DNA from: Clostridium sp. D43t1_170807_H7
Lineage (GTDB): Bacteria; Bacillota; Clostridia; Clostridiales; Clostridiaceae
Assembly (NCBI RefSeq): GCF_015555905.1
Contig: NZ_JADNLK010000004.1
Span: 1-64,000, forward strand
Length of the DNA: 64,000 nt
Direction of reading: 5' to 3'
Below are positions 25,569-34,587 of this stretch, one piece after another. The position numbers and the translations under genes were made by a program. Under the pieces are notes generated by a model that was given only the letters and a program-made list of their open reading frames with translations, was not told the origin of the DNA and did not search any database. Numbering within the stretch: the stretch's first letter is position 1; every line of letters begins with the position of its first letter.

Positions 25569-25721
25569 CTATTCCTCATAATTTTCAATCCAAGGATCAT
25601 ATATACATATCTGCTTTATATATTCAGTTATGCTTTTATTATCGCTTATGGCTTTATCTCTAATCTTTCTCTCATCATTTCTTGATAACTTTAAAATTAT
25701 AGTCTCTGTTCTATTTCCCAT
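25569..25721 (-). CDS. Small ribbon-helix-helix protein (50 aa)
   Basis: ATG at 25721 behind GGGGTGGAG. The product begins MGNRTETIILKLSRNDER and continues KIRDKAISDNKSITEYIKQI, the Arc/CopG/MobC-type strand plus two helices; it ends WIENYEE. It is too short to be called by standard ORF finders. Its stop is 6 nt from the start of the membrane-anchored RHH-like gene. Confidence 0.72.
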   Translation of the reverse strand: MGNRTETIILKLSRNDERKIRDKAISDNKSITEYIKQICIYDPWIENYEE

Positions 25722-25815
25722 AAATCTCCACCCCTTTAATTGAGATTCTAACTTTATAATTTAAACTTAATATATTTTATTATGTATACTAATAAATTAT
25801 TACTAAAATAATAAA

Positions 25816-25851
25816 ATGGATTATATCAAAACAAATTATGATATAACCCAT
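25816..25851 (-). terminator. Nudix gene terminator
   Basis: ATGGaTTATATCA / TGATATAACCCAT stem with an AT loop. It separates the Nudix gene from the small RHH pair. Confidence 0.65.
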
Positions 25852-25908
25852 TAAACTATTATTCTGCGTTTATCCTTTCAATTAAATAGCTTATCCTATT
25901 TTTTTCAT

Positions 25909-26427
25909 TTATCGTGTATGTGTACCTTTTGTATCTTTCATGAAGAATAGCAACTCTATTAAACTTTTATGATAAGGTATAAAAGTTTCTTCATCAATCA
26001 TCTTTAATATTTCTTCCTTTGAAGCCCATTTAACTGCTTTAACTTCCTCATATTGCAAGTATAGATCTGATATTTCTATATCTTTTTTAATTAAATACAT
26101 ATCGTCAAATCCATCTTCAAAGTTTATTGTAAGAGCTGGTCTTATTCCATCTAGAGATAACTTATATCCAATCTCTTCATAAACTTCACGCTCTGCCGCT
26201 GATTGACTTGTATCACCAGAAATAGCACTACCCCCAACAGTAACATCCCACATATTGGGCCAACTACTTTTAAAAAGTTGCCTTTGTTGAATTAACATCT
26301 CCCCTTGAGAATTGAAAATACATACATGAACTACTAACCTATAAAAACCTTTAGTAATTTTTTCACCTCTCACCATTGTTTCCTCAGTTTTAATTCTATC
26401 CTTAGTATATAAATCCCAAATCTCCAT
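25909..26427 (-). CDS. Nudix hydrolase
   Basis: 172 aa. The Nudix box is GGSAISGDTSQSAAEREVYE followed by EIGY. It has REVYEEIG intact, but Asp replaces the usual first glutamate of G-x5-E. The N-terminus (MEIWDLYTKDRIKT) is typical of the Nudix group near isopentenyl-diphosphate isomerase-like hydrolases. The substrate is unknown, probably a nucleoside diphosphate linked compound. ATG after GGAAGATATATT. Confidence 0.85.
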   Translation of the reverse strand: MEIWDLYTKDRIKTEETMVRGEKITKGFYRLVVHVCIFNSQGEMLIQQRQLFKSSWPNMWDVTVGGSAISGDTSQSAAEREVYEEIGYKLSLDGIRPALTINFEDGFDDMYLIKKDIEISDLYLQYEEVKAVKWASKEEILKMIDEETFIPYHKSLIELLFFMKDTKGTHTR

Positions 26428-26597
26428 AATATATCTTCCTTATAAATTTCTATTTCCCTATATGTTTATACAAATCTCATCCTCCTTATTATACCATATA
26501 ATAAAAATACTGTATGTTGTTAAGTTCGTACTTTATCTTAATCAATAACTATAAATTACTAATAATAAGAGCAACACATTTATTTAATTGTAAAAAA

Positions 26598-26620
26598 ATC
26601 TCTCCTATTACTAGAGAAAT
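26598..26620 (-). terminator. Terminator of the PPase-like gene
   Basis: TCTCT/AGAGA short stem followed by a seven-T run on the minus strand (26592-26598). Confidence 0.6.
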
Positions 26621-26643
26621 AATTACAAATATATTTTCAAATT

Positions 26644-26967
26644 TTACATTAGTACTTCATAATCAAAATATTTTTCTTGAAATTGTACTTGCTTTTCTAT
26701 TTCTCTAATAGTAAATTTCATCCCTTTTGGAGCCACTATCCATTTATCTTCAATATCATTTTTTCTATGAATAATTGCAATTATCTCTCCTGTGAATGAC
26801 TCTATTGGTTCTTCAACTCCTAAAATATATGCATCCTGTTCTTCTCCATCTGGTGCTATTATCCCTTCAATATATCCATAATTAATTGGATAATAAATTT
26901 CTTTATGTTTAGGATGATATGTTCCCTTTTTTCTATCAACTGTGACCGTCACTATCTTTCCTATCAT
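26644..26967 (-). CDS. Small inorganic pyrophosphatase-like protein
   Basis: 107 aa, with the family-I pyrophosphatase-like core: VTVDRKKGTYHP, YYPINYGYIEG and the acidic metal motif APDGEEQDAYILG. About two-thirds the length of true family-I enzymes, like the short homologues common in clostridia. Pyrophosphate hydrolysis is possible but not proven; an alternative role in phosphoester metabolism cannot be ruled out. ATG after AAAGGAAAAA. Confidence 0.75.
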   Translation of the reverse strand: MIGKIVTVTVDRKKGTYHPKHKEIYYPINYGYIEGIIAPDGEEQDAYILGVEEPIESFTGEIIAIIHRKNDIEDKWIVAPKGMKFTIREIEKQVQFQEKYFDYEVLM

Positions 26968-26983
26968 ATTTATTTTTTCCTTT

Positions 26984-28378
26984 CTATTCTTCCTTATAAC
27001 AAATAATAGGAGTTCCTGGCTCTATATTTTCATATATTTTTTTAGCCAAATACTCAGGTGCATTTACACATCCATGACTACCATCTGTCTTATAAATAGA
27101 ACCTCCAAAAGATCCTCTCCAACTAGCATCATGTATACCAATATTACAGTTAAATGGCATCCAATACTTAACATTTGAACTATATCCAGCACCTTTTAAT
27201 GTCGCATTTTTCTGTTTATAATTTAATATATAAGTACCTTGTGGAGTTGCATTTCCTCTACTTACATTTCCTGTTACAACATCTCCTTGTACAATTAATT
27301 CTCCATTCTTATAAAACCATAAAGATTGATTAGTTAAATTTATTTCAACATAAGTATTACCAATATCATTTTCTCTAGTCCCCCATGCCTTTTGTATATA
27401 TAATGGTTCCTTTTTTATAGTTTCACCATTTTTTATATTATTAATTAATTCATCAAATTCTTTAGTTTTATCAATTTTCCACCCATAATTTCCCCCTACT
27501 ACTTCGACCGTTTTTCCAGTAGTAGTTTTAAAAGTACGAGTTTTTCCATAAGTGTCATATTTAAGACTTAAATCATTTAAATATTCTTTAATCTTCTTTT
27601 CATTAAGTACAACATTCATAGATTGGTCTACTTCTAACCACTCATTAATTATACTTCCATCTAAAATTTCTATTTCATCATCAAAATTATAATACACTGT
27701 AGTTGATACAAATGTATTTAACTGTTTTTGAGCTTCTATAACCTTCTCACTTGTTGATGTAAAATCTGGATATTCGTAAGCATTTATCTCTTCCAAATCA
27801 ATAGTTTCTGTCCCTATTAATACAGAATTCAATATATAAGCATATAAATAATTTTTATTAACTTTATTTCCATATACTTCTTTAATTATTTCATATTCAA
27901 TACCATTATAATGGAAACAAGCATCTAAAGGTTCAATAACATTCTCCTTAGCAAAACATGCTAATTTATTAAACTCCTCATCAAGTAAAGTTTTTTCATA
28001 TGAATAAACATTATTTATATTATATACATTCTTGGTGAATAAAACCTTAGGCCATAAAAAACCATTTTGTTTTTTCTTTAACTCATCTATTTTATCAGTT
28101 CCCTTATATTCAAAATTAATTTTATCTCCTTCAATATATTCTATTACATCATTTCTTTCTTTTATTTCTAGAACATAATTATGTGATGCATTTAGTAATT
28201 TAGCATCAGCCTCTTCTACAGTTTTAAAAGATACATTTACACCATTTATATATGTTCCTATAAAAAAGTGATTATTAAAATAAATAGAAATAAAAAAATA
28301 TATTATTAATAAAGCAAAAATAGTAGTAATTACAATAAAGGTTATACTATTTTTTTTATTATTAACCAAAATAACCAT
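26984..28378 (-). CDS. L,D-transpeptidase (YkuD family)
   Basis: 464 aa cell-wall cross-linking enzyme. N-terminal membrane anchor (about residues 10-34), two peptidoglycan-binding-like repeats (about 60-330) and a C-terminal YkuD domain with HDASW and SHGCVNAP, the histidine and cysteine of the catalytic site. It sits outside the membrane. The ATG at 28378 has a GAGGGGGA RBS very close (4 nt); TTG at codon 4 would be a better-spaced alternative. The adjacent PPase-like gene may be cotranscribed. Confidence 0.9.
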   Translation of the reverse strand: MVILVNNKKNSITFIVITTIFALLIIYFFISIYFNNHFFIGTYINGVNVSFKTVEEADAKLLNASHNYVLEIKERNDVIEYIEGDKINFEYKGTDKIDELKKKQNGFLWPKVLFTKNVYNINNVYSYEKTLLDEEFNKLACFAKENVIEPLDACFHYNGIEYEIIKEVYGNKVNKNYLYAYILNSVLIGTETIDLEEINAYEYPDFTSTSEKVIEAQKQLNTFVSTTVYYNFDDEIEILDGSIINEWLEVDQSMNVVLNEKKIKEYLNDLSLKYDTYGKTRTFKTTTGKTVEVVGGNYGWKIDKTKEFDELINNIKNGETIKKEPLYIQKAWGTRENDIGNTYVEINLTNQSLWFYKNGELIVQGDVVTGNVSRGNATPQGTYILNYKQKNATLKGAGYSSNVKYWMPFNCNIGIHDASWRGSFGGSIYKTDGSHGCVNAPEYLAKKIYENIEPGTPIICYKEE

Positions 28379-28456
28379 TCCCCCTCATGATATTTATAAA
28401 AATGCTTGTACATTCTATTATTATGTAATTAATTTATCTTTTAAAACAAATAAAAA

Positions 28457-28495
28457 AAATAATAATGAAGGAGTTATACTCTCTCATTATTATTT
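28457..28495 (-). terminator. Cardiolipin synthase terminator
   Basis: AAATAATAATGA / TCATTATTATTT stem, then a U-run on the minus strand. Confidence 0.75.
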
Positions 28496-28507
28496 CAAAT
28501 TAATTTC

Positions 28508-30049
28508 TTACATTAATGGCGCAATTAATTTTAAAAGTCCTCCGCCAATTTTATAAAAAATATTTAATTTATTATAATCTTCTATAGTTATCAGCTTACA
28601 CGCTGCTAATGTATTTTGAAAATCATTTTCTACATACTTTACAGTGTTAGTTTTATAAAAGAATGTTGCACATTCAAAGTGAAGGTATAGGCTTCTAAAA
28701 TCTAAATTTATAGTTCCTACTACAGCTTTTTCATCATCACTTGAAAATACTTTAGCATGTACAAAACCTGGCGTATACTCATATATCTTAACTCCTGCCC
28801 TTATAAGCTCTGGATAATATGTTCTTGCTAACATAAAAGCACTCTTTTTATCAGGAATACTAGGTAATATTAATTTTATATCAATACCTCTTTTAGCTGC
28901 ATATGTTAATGCTATCATCATTTCATTATCAATAATTAAATATGGAGTCATAATATGAACATATCTTTTAGCTGTAGCTAATATGTCTAGATATACATTT
29001 TCTCCAACATTCTCATTGTCTAAAGGACTATCACCATAAGGCATTACATAGCCAATAGAGTTTTGTTCTTCTTTTTCTATAGATATATATTTTTCAAAAT
29101 CATCATGATTCTTTTCATTTATATTCCACATTTGTAAAAACATCAAAGTAAAGCTTTTTACTGCATCTCCAGTTAACATTATTGCAGTATCCTTCCAGTG
29201 TCCATACTTTTCAATACGATTTATATACTCATCCCCTAAATTTATTCCTCCATTGAAAGCTACCTTTCCATCAATAACAAGTATCTTTCTATGATCTCTA
29301 TTATTTTGAGCCGTTGATAGAACTGGCTTAATAGGCGAGAACATTTTGCACTTTATTCCCTTCTCTTTAATAAAGTCAGGATAATTGTATGGTAATAATG
29401 ATAATGAGCACATACCATCATACATAAATCTAACTTCAACACCTTCTTTAACTTTTTCTTCTAATAATTCTAAAATAGAATTCCACATATAACTTTCTTC
29501 AACAATAAAGTACTCCATAAAAATAAATTTTTGAGCTTTTTTTATTTGCTTTTTCATTTCTTTAAACTTTTCTTCACCTAAAGAAAAGTATTCTATATCT
29601 GTATTTTTATAAATAGGATATCCACCTATATTAACCATATATTTAGCTAAATTAGCTACCTGCATGTCCACCTCTTCTAATTCAGCAATAACTTTCTTAT
29701 CTTGTGATAGATATTGTTGTGTTTCATCTATAATTTTTAGTAATTTATAGTTAATAAGCTTACTTTCAACTTGAAACTTTACAAATAAATAAAATAATGC
29801 CCCAAAAACAGGTGATACAACAAAAAGTACTATCCATGCTAATTTAAAAGATGGATTTTCATTTTTATTTAGAATATAAATAACTAAAATTGCTGTAAGT
29901 ACAGTAAATCCACCGTATATATATGGAATGTCTTCACTTAACCACATAAATGCAAATCCTAATATTGTAATTTGTATAACTAATAGAGCAATTATCATCA
30001 GTACTCTTCCATATATAACATTAAAAGCTTTTTTTCTACCTGATTTCAT
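28508..30049 (-). CDS. cls: Cardiolipin synthase
   Basis: 513 aa phospholipase D-type synthase condensing two phosphatidylglycerols. Two N-terminal membrane helices, then two HKD motifs: HRKILVIDGKVAFNGG (about residues 250-265) and HAKVFSSDDEKAVVGTINLD (about 425-445). Complete. ATG behind AAGGAGAAATTT. It consumes the phosphatidylglycerol made through PgsA at 3246-3833. Confidence 0.95.
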   Translation of the reverse strand: MKSGRKKAFNVIYGRVLMIIALLVIQITILGFAFMWLSEDIPYIYGGFTVLTAILVIYILNKNENPSFKLAWIVLFVVSPVFGALFYLFVKFQVESKLINYKLLKIIDETQQYLSQDKKVIAELEEVDMQVANLAKYMVNIGGYPIYKNTDIEYFSLGEEKFKEMKKQIKKAQKFIFMEYFIVEESYMWNSILELLEEKVKEGVEVRFMYDGMCSLSLLPYNYPDFIKEKGIKCKMFSPIKPVLSTAQNNRDHRKILVIDGKVAFNGGINLGDEYINRIEKYGHWKDTAIMLTGDAVKSFTLMFLQMWNINEKNHDDFEKYISIEKEEQNSIGYVMPYGDSPLDNENVGENVYLDILATAKRYVHIMTPYLIIDNEMMIALTYAAKRGIDIKLILPSIPDKKSAFMLARTYYPELIRAGVKIYEYTPGFVHAKVFSSDDEKAVVGTINLDFRSLYLHFECATFFYKTNTVKYVENDFQNTLAACKLITIEDYNKLNIFYKIGGGLLKLIAPLM

Positions 30050-30073
30050 AAATTTCTCCTTATATATATTTTA

Positions 30074-30118
30074 AAATAAAGACAGTAAAAATTCTTTATG
30101 TCTTTACTGCCTTTATTT
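30074..30118 (-). terminator. Terminator between the methyltransferase and cls
   Basis: AAATAAAGaCAGTAAA / TTTACTGcCTTTATTT stem with 13-nt loop; T-run on the minus strand. Confidence 0.75.
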
Positions 30119-30124
30119 ATTAGA

Positions 30125-31288
30125 TTAAATTAAATTATCATTTTTTAGTAAGTTATATAATGTTGGATTAAAATTAAATGTTTCAATTAAATTGTTAACT
30201 TCTTTAATAGATCTTTCTCTTTTTTCCTTTGACACATTTGATTTTGAAGCTCTAATTAAAATATTTTTTGGGGAATGTGAAATATCTATAAATTCTAATA
30301 ATTGAGTCTTATATCCTGCACATTCCAATAAGTTTGCTCTTACACTATCAGTCATTAAAGCAGCTACTCTTTCTTGAACTATACCATACTTAGTTAATAT
30401 TGATAATTTATCTGCTTTCATTTGAGCATTAAATTCATGCTGACAACATGGTACAGAGAAAATCATCTTACTATTCCACTTAACAGCGTTATATAGTGCA
30501 TAATCTGTTGCTGTATCACAAGCATGCAATGTTATTACCATATCAACCTTATTATTATATTTAAATCCATTAATATCACCTAATTCAAAGTGTAGGTTCT
30601 CATATTTATATCTTTGTGCTATTTCATTACACTTTTTAATTACATCTTCTTTTAAATCTAAACCAATCATTTTTACATTTATATTTTTTATTTTAACAAA
30701 ATAGTAATATAACACAAATGTTAAATATGATTTACCACATCCAAAATCTAATATTGTTAACTCTTTATAATTATTCTTTTTAATTTCATCATCAATTATT
30801 TCAATAAATCTATTTATTTGCTTATATTTATCGTATTTAGAATTAATAACTTTACCTTCTTTAGTAAATACACCTAAATCTATAAGAGGTTCAATTATCA
30901 TCCCTTCTTTTAATATATAATTTTTCTCTTTATTATGTCCTTTTTTAACAACCTTAGAATTATCACTTTTCTTTTTTCCTAAAAATACTTTTCCTTTTTT
31001 TGATATTTTAATATCATATGTACAATTCTCTGACCATGCTGAAAATTGTTTATAAGCTCTATTTAAACACTCATATACTTTCTCATTAATTCTTTCTATA
31101 TTTATATTTTCATGAAAAACTTGCTTATCAGTAAATTTTTCTATTTGATAAAATCTACCTTTATTTGTTTCCTTTAAATTAACTGCTATTTTATTGTATT
31201 TAATTTCTTTATTAAGCTTATTACTTATAACAATTTTTATTATGTCATCCTTAAATACTTCATCTAATGCTTTTTTTAACTCTTCCAT
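30125..31288 (-). CDS. SAM-dependent methyltransferase, class I
   Basis: 387 aa. C-terminal half carries the SAM motif ILDFGCGKSYLTFVLYY (about residues 178-195) and LHACDTATDYALY plus VPCCQHEFNAQ, the signature of the GSTCD-like/methyltransferase-25 family. The N-terminal 140 residues are basic and may bind nucleic acid. Substrate unknown, RNA is plausible by the basic N-terminus. ATG follows AGGTGGATGTAA. Confidence 0.8.
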   Translation of the reverse strand: MEELKKALDEVFKDDIIKIVISNKLNKEIKYNKIAVNLKETNKGRFYQIEKFTDKQVFHENINIERINEKVYECLNRAYKQFSAWSENCTYDIKISKKGKVFLGKKKSDNSKVVKKGHNKEKNYILKEGMIIEPLIDLGVFTKEGKVINSKYDKYKQINRFIEIIDDEIKKNNYKELTILDFGCGKSYLTFVLYYYFVKIKNINVKMIGLDLKEDVIKKCNEIAQRYKYENLHFELGDINGFKYNNKVDMVITLHACDTATDYALYNAVKWNSKMIFSVPCCQHEFNAQMKADKLSILTKYGIVQERVAALMTDSVRANLLECAGYKTQLLEFIDISHSPKNILIRASKSNVSKEKRERSIKEVNNLIETFNFNPTLYNLLKNDNLI

Positions 31289-31411
31289 TTACATCCACCT
31301 TGTTTATGTATAATATAATATCATTTTAATTTATATAATATCATTTTTCTATTATTAATTATATATATTAAATTGAATTATTCAATTTTTTATTGTTTTT
31401 TTGTATATAAA

Positions 31412-31452
31412 AAATAAATAGCTAGTATATGTTATATACTAGCTATTTATTT
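31412..31452 (-). terminator. 19-bp stem terminator after the Cys-rich small ORF
   Basis: AAATAAATAGCTAGTATAT (31412-31430), loop GTT, ATATACTAGCTATTTATTT (31434-31452): a perfect stem just after the small ORF's stop, with a U-run. Confidence 0.8.
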
Positions 31453-31453
31453 T

Positions 31454-31573
31454 TTAATAATTTTCTTTTATATTTTGAGCTTTTTTACCTTTTCTATGCT
31501 CACATCCACAATTATTCGCCTTTTTTTCTTTTTCTTGTTGACTTGAACAACAACAGCTATGTTTTTCACCCAT
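31454..31573 (-). CDS. 39-aa cysteine-rich protein
   Basis: ATG at 31573 behind AGGAGG (spacing 9). The product starts MGEKHSCCCSSQQEKEKK and has CGC at 22-24, then a lysine-rich tail ending KENY. Five cysteines in 39 aa suggest metal binding. No family is recognised. It is flanked by a strong terminator and has its own RBS, so it is probably a real gene in the otherwise empty 413-bp interval between the methyltransferase and cax. Confidence 0.7.
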   Translation of the reverse strand: MGEKHSCCCSSQQEKEKKANNCGCEHRKGKKAQNIKENY

Positions 31574-31701
31574 AGTATTATTCCTCCTATAAGAAAATAC
31601 ATTATAATGTTCTTTCACATTACAAAGTTATTTTACTCATTTATAGATATATAATGCTATGTAATTACAGTACTAATTAGTATTATTATCTAATGTTAGC
31701 T

Positions 31702-32745
31702 TTATACTATAAAGAATCCGGCTGCAATTATTAAATATACAGCAACTAACTGAGCTCCTTCTAACCAATTAGACTCACCATCACTAGCTACTTTATTAGC
31801 TATTAAAACCGAAACAATAAGAGCAATTAGCTCAAATTGATTAAATATTATGGTCATAGGTGTAAACATTAGACTTAAAAATACAAGTACTGGGGCAACA
31901 AATAATATTATTTGCAAACTTGATCCTATTGCAATTTCAATTGCAACATCCATTTTATTTTTTAATGCCATTACAATTGCAGTAGTATGTTCTGCTGCAT
32001 TTCCTATAATAGGAATTAATATAATACCCACAAAAGATTCACTTAAACCTAATTTACTTGTTATTCCTTCTACTCCACCTACTAAAAATTCACTTTCGAT
32101 TGCAATAAAAATAGTAGATACTATTAATATGATTATAGCCTTTTTTAATGACCACTTTGCCTTTCCTTCTTCCTCATAATTAACTGCATATAACTCCTTA
32201 TGAGTAAAGAAAGAAAATACTAAGCTTAATATGTATAGTATAAACATTATAACTGCTACTGCTATGCTTAACCCTTCATATTTAGTATTTAACAAATTAC
32301 TAGAAAAAGTATGAGTAAATACTGCCGGTACAGATAACCCTATAACTGCAAATAGTAGCATACTTGATGTTACTTCTACTATATTTCTATTGAATTTTTG
32401 ACTTTTATGCTTAAGTCCTCCTATTAGCATACTAGCCCCTAACACTAATAGGATATTTCCTATTATTGATCCAGCTATTGAGGATTTAACAACTTCAAAT
32501 AATCCTTTCTTTAATGCAAAAAATGATATTATTAATTCTGTTGCATTTCCAAAGGTTGCATTTAAAAAACCTCCAATTTTAGGACCTGAATAAAAAGATA
32601 TTTCCTCTGTACCTTCTCCCATTAATCCTGCAAGAGGTATAATTGACAAAGCTGCCAAAATAAACATAACTGCAGGAGAAAAGTTCATAAATTTTCCTAT
32701 TATGCTGATTGGAATAAAAATCAACATATATTTTAGAATTTTCAT
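31702..32745 (-). CDS. cax: Ca2+/H+ antiporter (CAX family)
   Basis: About 347 aa, eleven membrane segments, with the two conserved exchanger signatures in the inverted halves: GNATELIISFFAL (about residues 63-75) and GNAAEHTTAIVMAL (about 247-260), including the acidic residues for cation binding. Calcium extrusion from the cytoplasm is expected. Start is ATG at 32745 because a TTG at 32760 is followed by GGATGTG; the site is weak. Confidence 0.9.
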   Translation of the reverse strand: MKILKYMLIFIPISIIGKFMNFSPAVMFILAALSIIPLAGLMGEGTEEISFYSGPKIGGFLNATFGNATELIISFFALKKGLFEVVKSSIAGSIIGNILLVLGASMLIGGLKHKSQKFNRNIVEVTSSMLLFAVIGLSVPAVFTHTFSSNLLNTKYEGLSIAVAVIMFILYILSLVFSFFTHKELYAVNYEEEGKAKWSLKKAIIILIVSTIFIAIESEFLVGGVEGITSKLGLSESFVGIILIPIIGNAAEHTTAIVMALKNKMDVAIEIAIGSSLQIILFVAPVLVFLSLMFTPMTIIFNQFELIALIVSVLIANKVASDGESNWLEGAQLVAVYLIIAAGFFIV

Positions 32746-32814
32746 ATATATCACATCCAATTCATATCAATATCTGTAGTATTTTCCCCATTAAACTAAA
32801 ATATTATTATAAAA

Positions 32815-32846
32815 AAAACTATCTATGAAAAATCATAGATAGTTTT
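32815..32846 (-). terminator. Terminator after the pentapeptide gene
   Basis: AAAACTATCTATGA / TCATAGATAGTTTT perfect 14-bp stem, loop AAAA. Confidence 0.8.
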
Positions 32847-32852
32847 AATAAT

Positions 32853-33497
32853 TTATTTTATATTTAATCCTAATAATCTACTTAAATCTAAGGCTTGCAT
32901 TGTTGTTACTGTAGTTCCATATATATTAGGAATATCTATATCAATACCTGTAATATCACAAGTAGTTAAGTCTATTTTCCCTAGGAATGTTTTATTAAAA
33001 AATCCATTAGTTAAATCACAATTTTCAAATACACTTTTCTCTAGCTTAACATCTTGTAATACTGATTCCGTCATATTACATTCTACAAAGTTTACATTAT
33101 TTATCTTAGTAAAAGAAAAGTTAGAATATTTTCCTAATACATTTTTAAACAAAACATTTTTAAAGTTGCATTCATCAAATCTTGCTCCAATTAGTTTACA
33201 GTTTATAAATTGAGTTCTATGTATACTACTACCAATAAAGGATACATTAGACAAATCACAATTTTTAAATATTGTATCTATTAAATCAACTCTTTCAAAA
33301 CTACAATCAATAAAAGTTACATTATTAAATATACAGGAATCTATAGTAATACCTATATCATTCTTACTTTCAAGATCTATATTTTCTATAAGTTTATTTT
33401 GTATTTTTTCACTATATATAAATTCATCTCTTATATTTATAACATTTTCAACATCCTCAATAAATTTAGGATTTTGTATTTTTATTAATTTAGGCAT
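32853..33497 (-). CDS. Pentapeptide-repeat protein
   Basis: 214 aa of A/C-(D/N)-L/F-x-x repeats (e.g. FIDCSFERVDLIDTIFKNCD), predicted to form a right-handed quadrilateral beta-helix. Some members mimic DNA and bind gyrase (Qnr/MfpA type), but most are of unknown role; nothing here tells which. ATG behind GAGGAGAAAGCTT. No signal peptide, so cytoplasmic. Confidence 0.85.
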   Translation of the reverse strand: MPKLIKIQNPKFIEDVENVINIRDEFIYSEKIQNKLIENIDLESKNDIGITIDSCIFNNVTFIDCSFERVDLIDTIFKNCDLSNVSFIGSSIHRTQFINCKLIGARFDECNFKNVLFKNVLGKYSNFSFTKINNVNFVECNMTESVLQDVKLEKSVFENCDLTNGFFNKTFLGKIDLTTCDITGIDIDIPNIYGTTVTTMQALDLSRLLGLNIK

Positions 33498-33607
33498 TAA
33501 GCTTTCTCCTCACTTTTATATCATATTATGTATATTATATAATACATTTACAATATATCATATACATTCTAACTTAGAAGAGGTTACATTATTTTTAAAT
33601 TTCTAAT

Positions 33608-33844
33608 TTAATATCCTAACAAATAAGGACTTAACCTTTTATTTGCTGGGGTTATTACATATATATTACCTTCATATGGTGGTAAATCCGATAAACAAAC
33701 ACATGTTCTAACCCCGATAAAACTATCATTTTTTATTAATTTTAATTCTGAATTTGATTTAATTATAGAAACCACTTCACTTCCTAAAATTGCTTCTCCA
33801 CCTAAATTAACATATCCATACACCTCAGTTTTCTTAAATATCAC
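33608..33844 (-). CDS. Unknown small protein (78 aa)
   Basis: Not recognised. Beta-rich sequence with VYGYVNLGGEAILG and TCVCLSDLPPYEG. No signal peptide or membrane helix. It begins with GTG and no convincing RBS is visible, so the start, and perhaps the gene, is uncertain. It lies next to another orphan gene. Confidence 0.45.
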   Translation of the reverse strand: MIFKKTEVYGYVNLGGEAILGSEVVSIIKSNSELKLIKNDSFIGVRTCVCLSDLPPYEGNIYVITPANKRLSPYLLGY

Positions 33845-33926
33845 TTTATAATACTAAAAGGCTATATTATTTTATTTTACTTTAACTTAAAGTCTTTTAA
33901 ATAAATTAATATAGCCCCTTATAATC

Positions 33927-34424
33927 CTATTTTTTAAAATTATTTATATTTTTTAAATTACTCAAATTTATATCTAGTATATTAATTCCAAATTCAAGAC
34001 ATCCATTAGTAGTATTTAGTGTACTAATATCTAATTTTTCCAATTTAATTCCATATGTGTCAGTACAATAGACTTGAACTATTTTTTCAATATCTATTGT
34101 TAAAACTTTATCTTTTAAATTCATTCCTTCTATATCATTTATAGACTTAGTCAAAAGCGCTATAGATCCTTTAACTAATGGATTAGAAGAACTTTTCCCG
34201 GAAATTTGAAAGTTATTAATATCAATATAAATTATATTATTCTTAAAACTAGATATTGTCATTGATGTATCAAAATCAATATTTAATCCAACTAACTTAT
34301 AAATTCCACTTGCATTAATTGTATTTCCCAGCTCCAATTTTTTAATTATTGTTTTATCTTGTAAAGCAATTAAATTTAATATATCCTCTTTTGATAAATT
34401 TAATACTAAATTTTTTAATTTCAT
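33927..34424 (-). CDS. Unknown protein (165 aa)
   Basis: Not recognised. After a short helical start (MKLKNLVLNLSKEDILNLIA) the remaining 135 residues alternate beta strands (FKNNIIYIDINNFQISG, DKVLTIDIEK). It could be a beta-sandwich lipid- or surface-binding protein. Start is ATG at 34424 after AGAGGAATG; the frame from 34460 lacks an RBS. No signal peptide is visible. Confidence 0.6.
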   Translation of the reverse strand: MKLKNLVLNLSKEDILNLIALQDKTIIKKLELGNTINASGIYKLVGLNIDFDTSMTISSFKNNIIYIDINNFQISGKSSSNPLVKGSIALLTKSINDIEGMNLKDKVLTIDIEKIVQVYCTDTYGIKLEKLDISTLNTTNGCLEFGINILDINLSNLKNINNFKK

Positions 34425-34587
34425 ATATTTCATTCCTCTAAATAATAAAATTTTATTCATAAAATTATATTCTCTAGTTAAAATTTAATTCCTATATTTT
34501 TATTAATATATAGTTACACATCTTTATAAGATAAAAATAAAATATTATATATACCTTTTTCTTTTTAAACAATAAGGGGATGATAAA

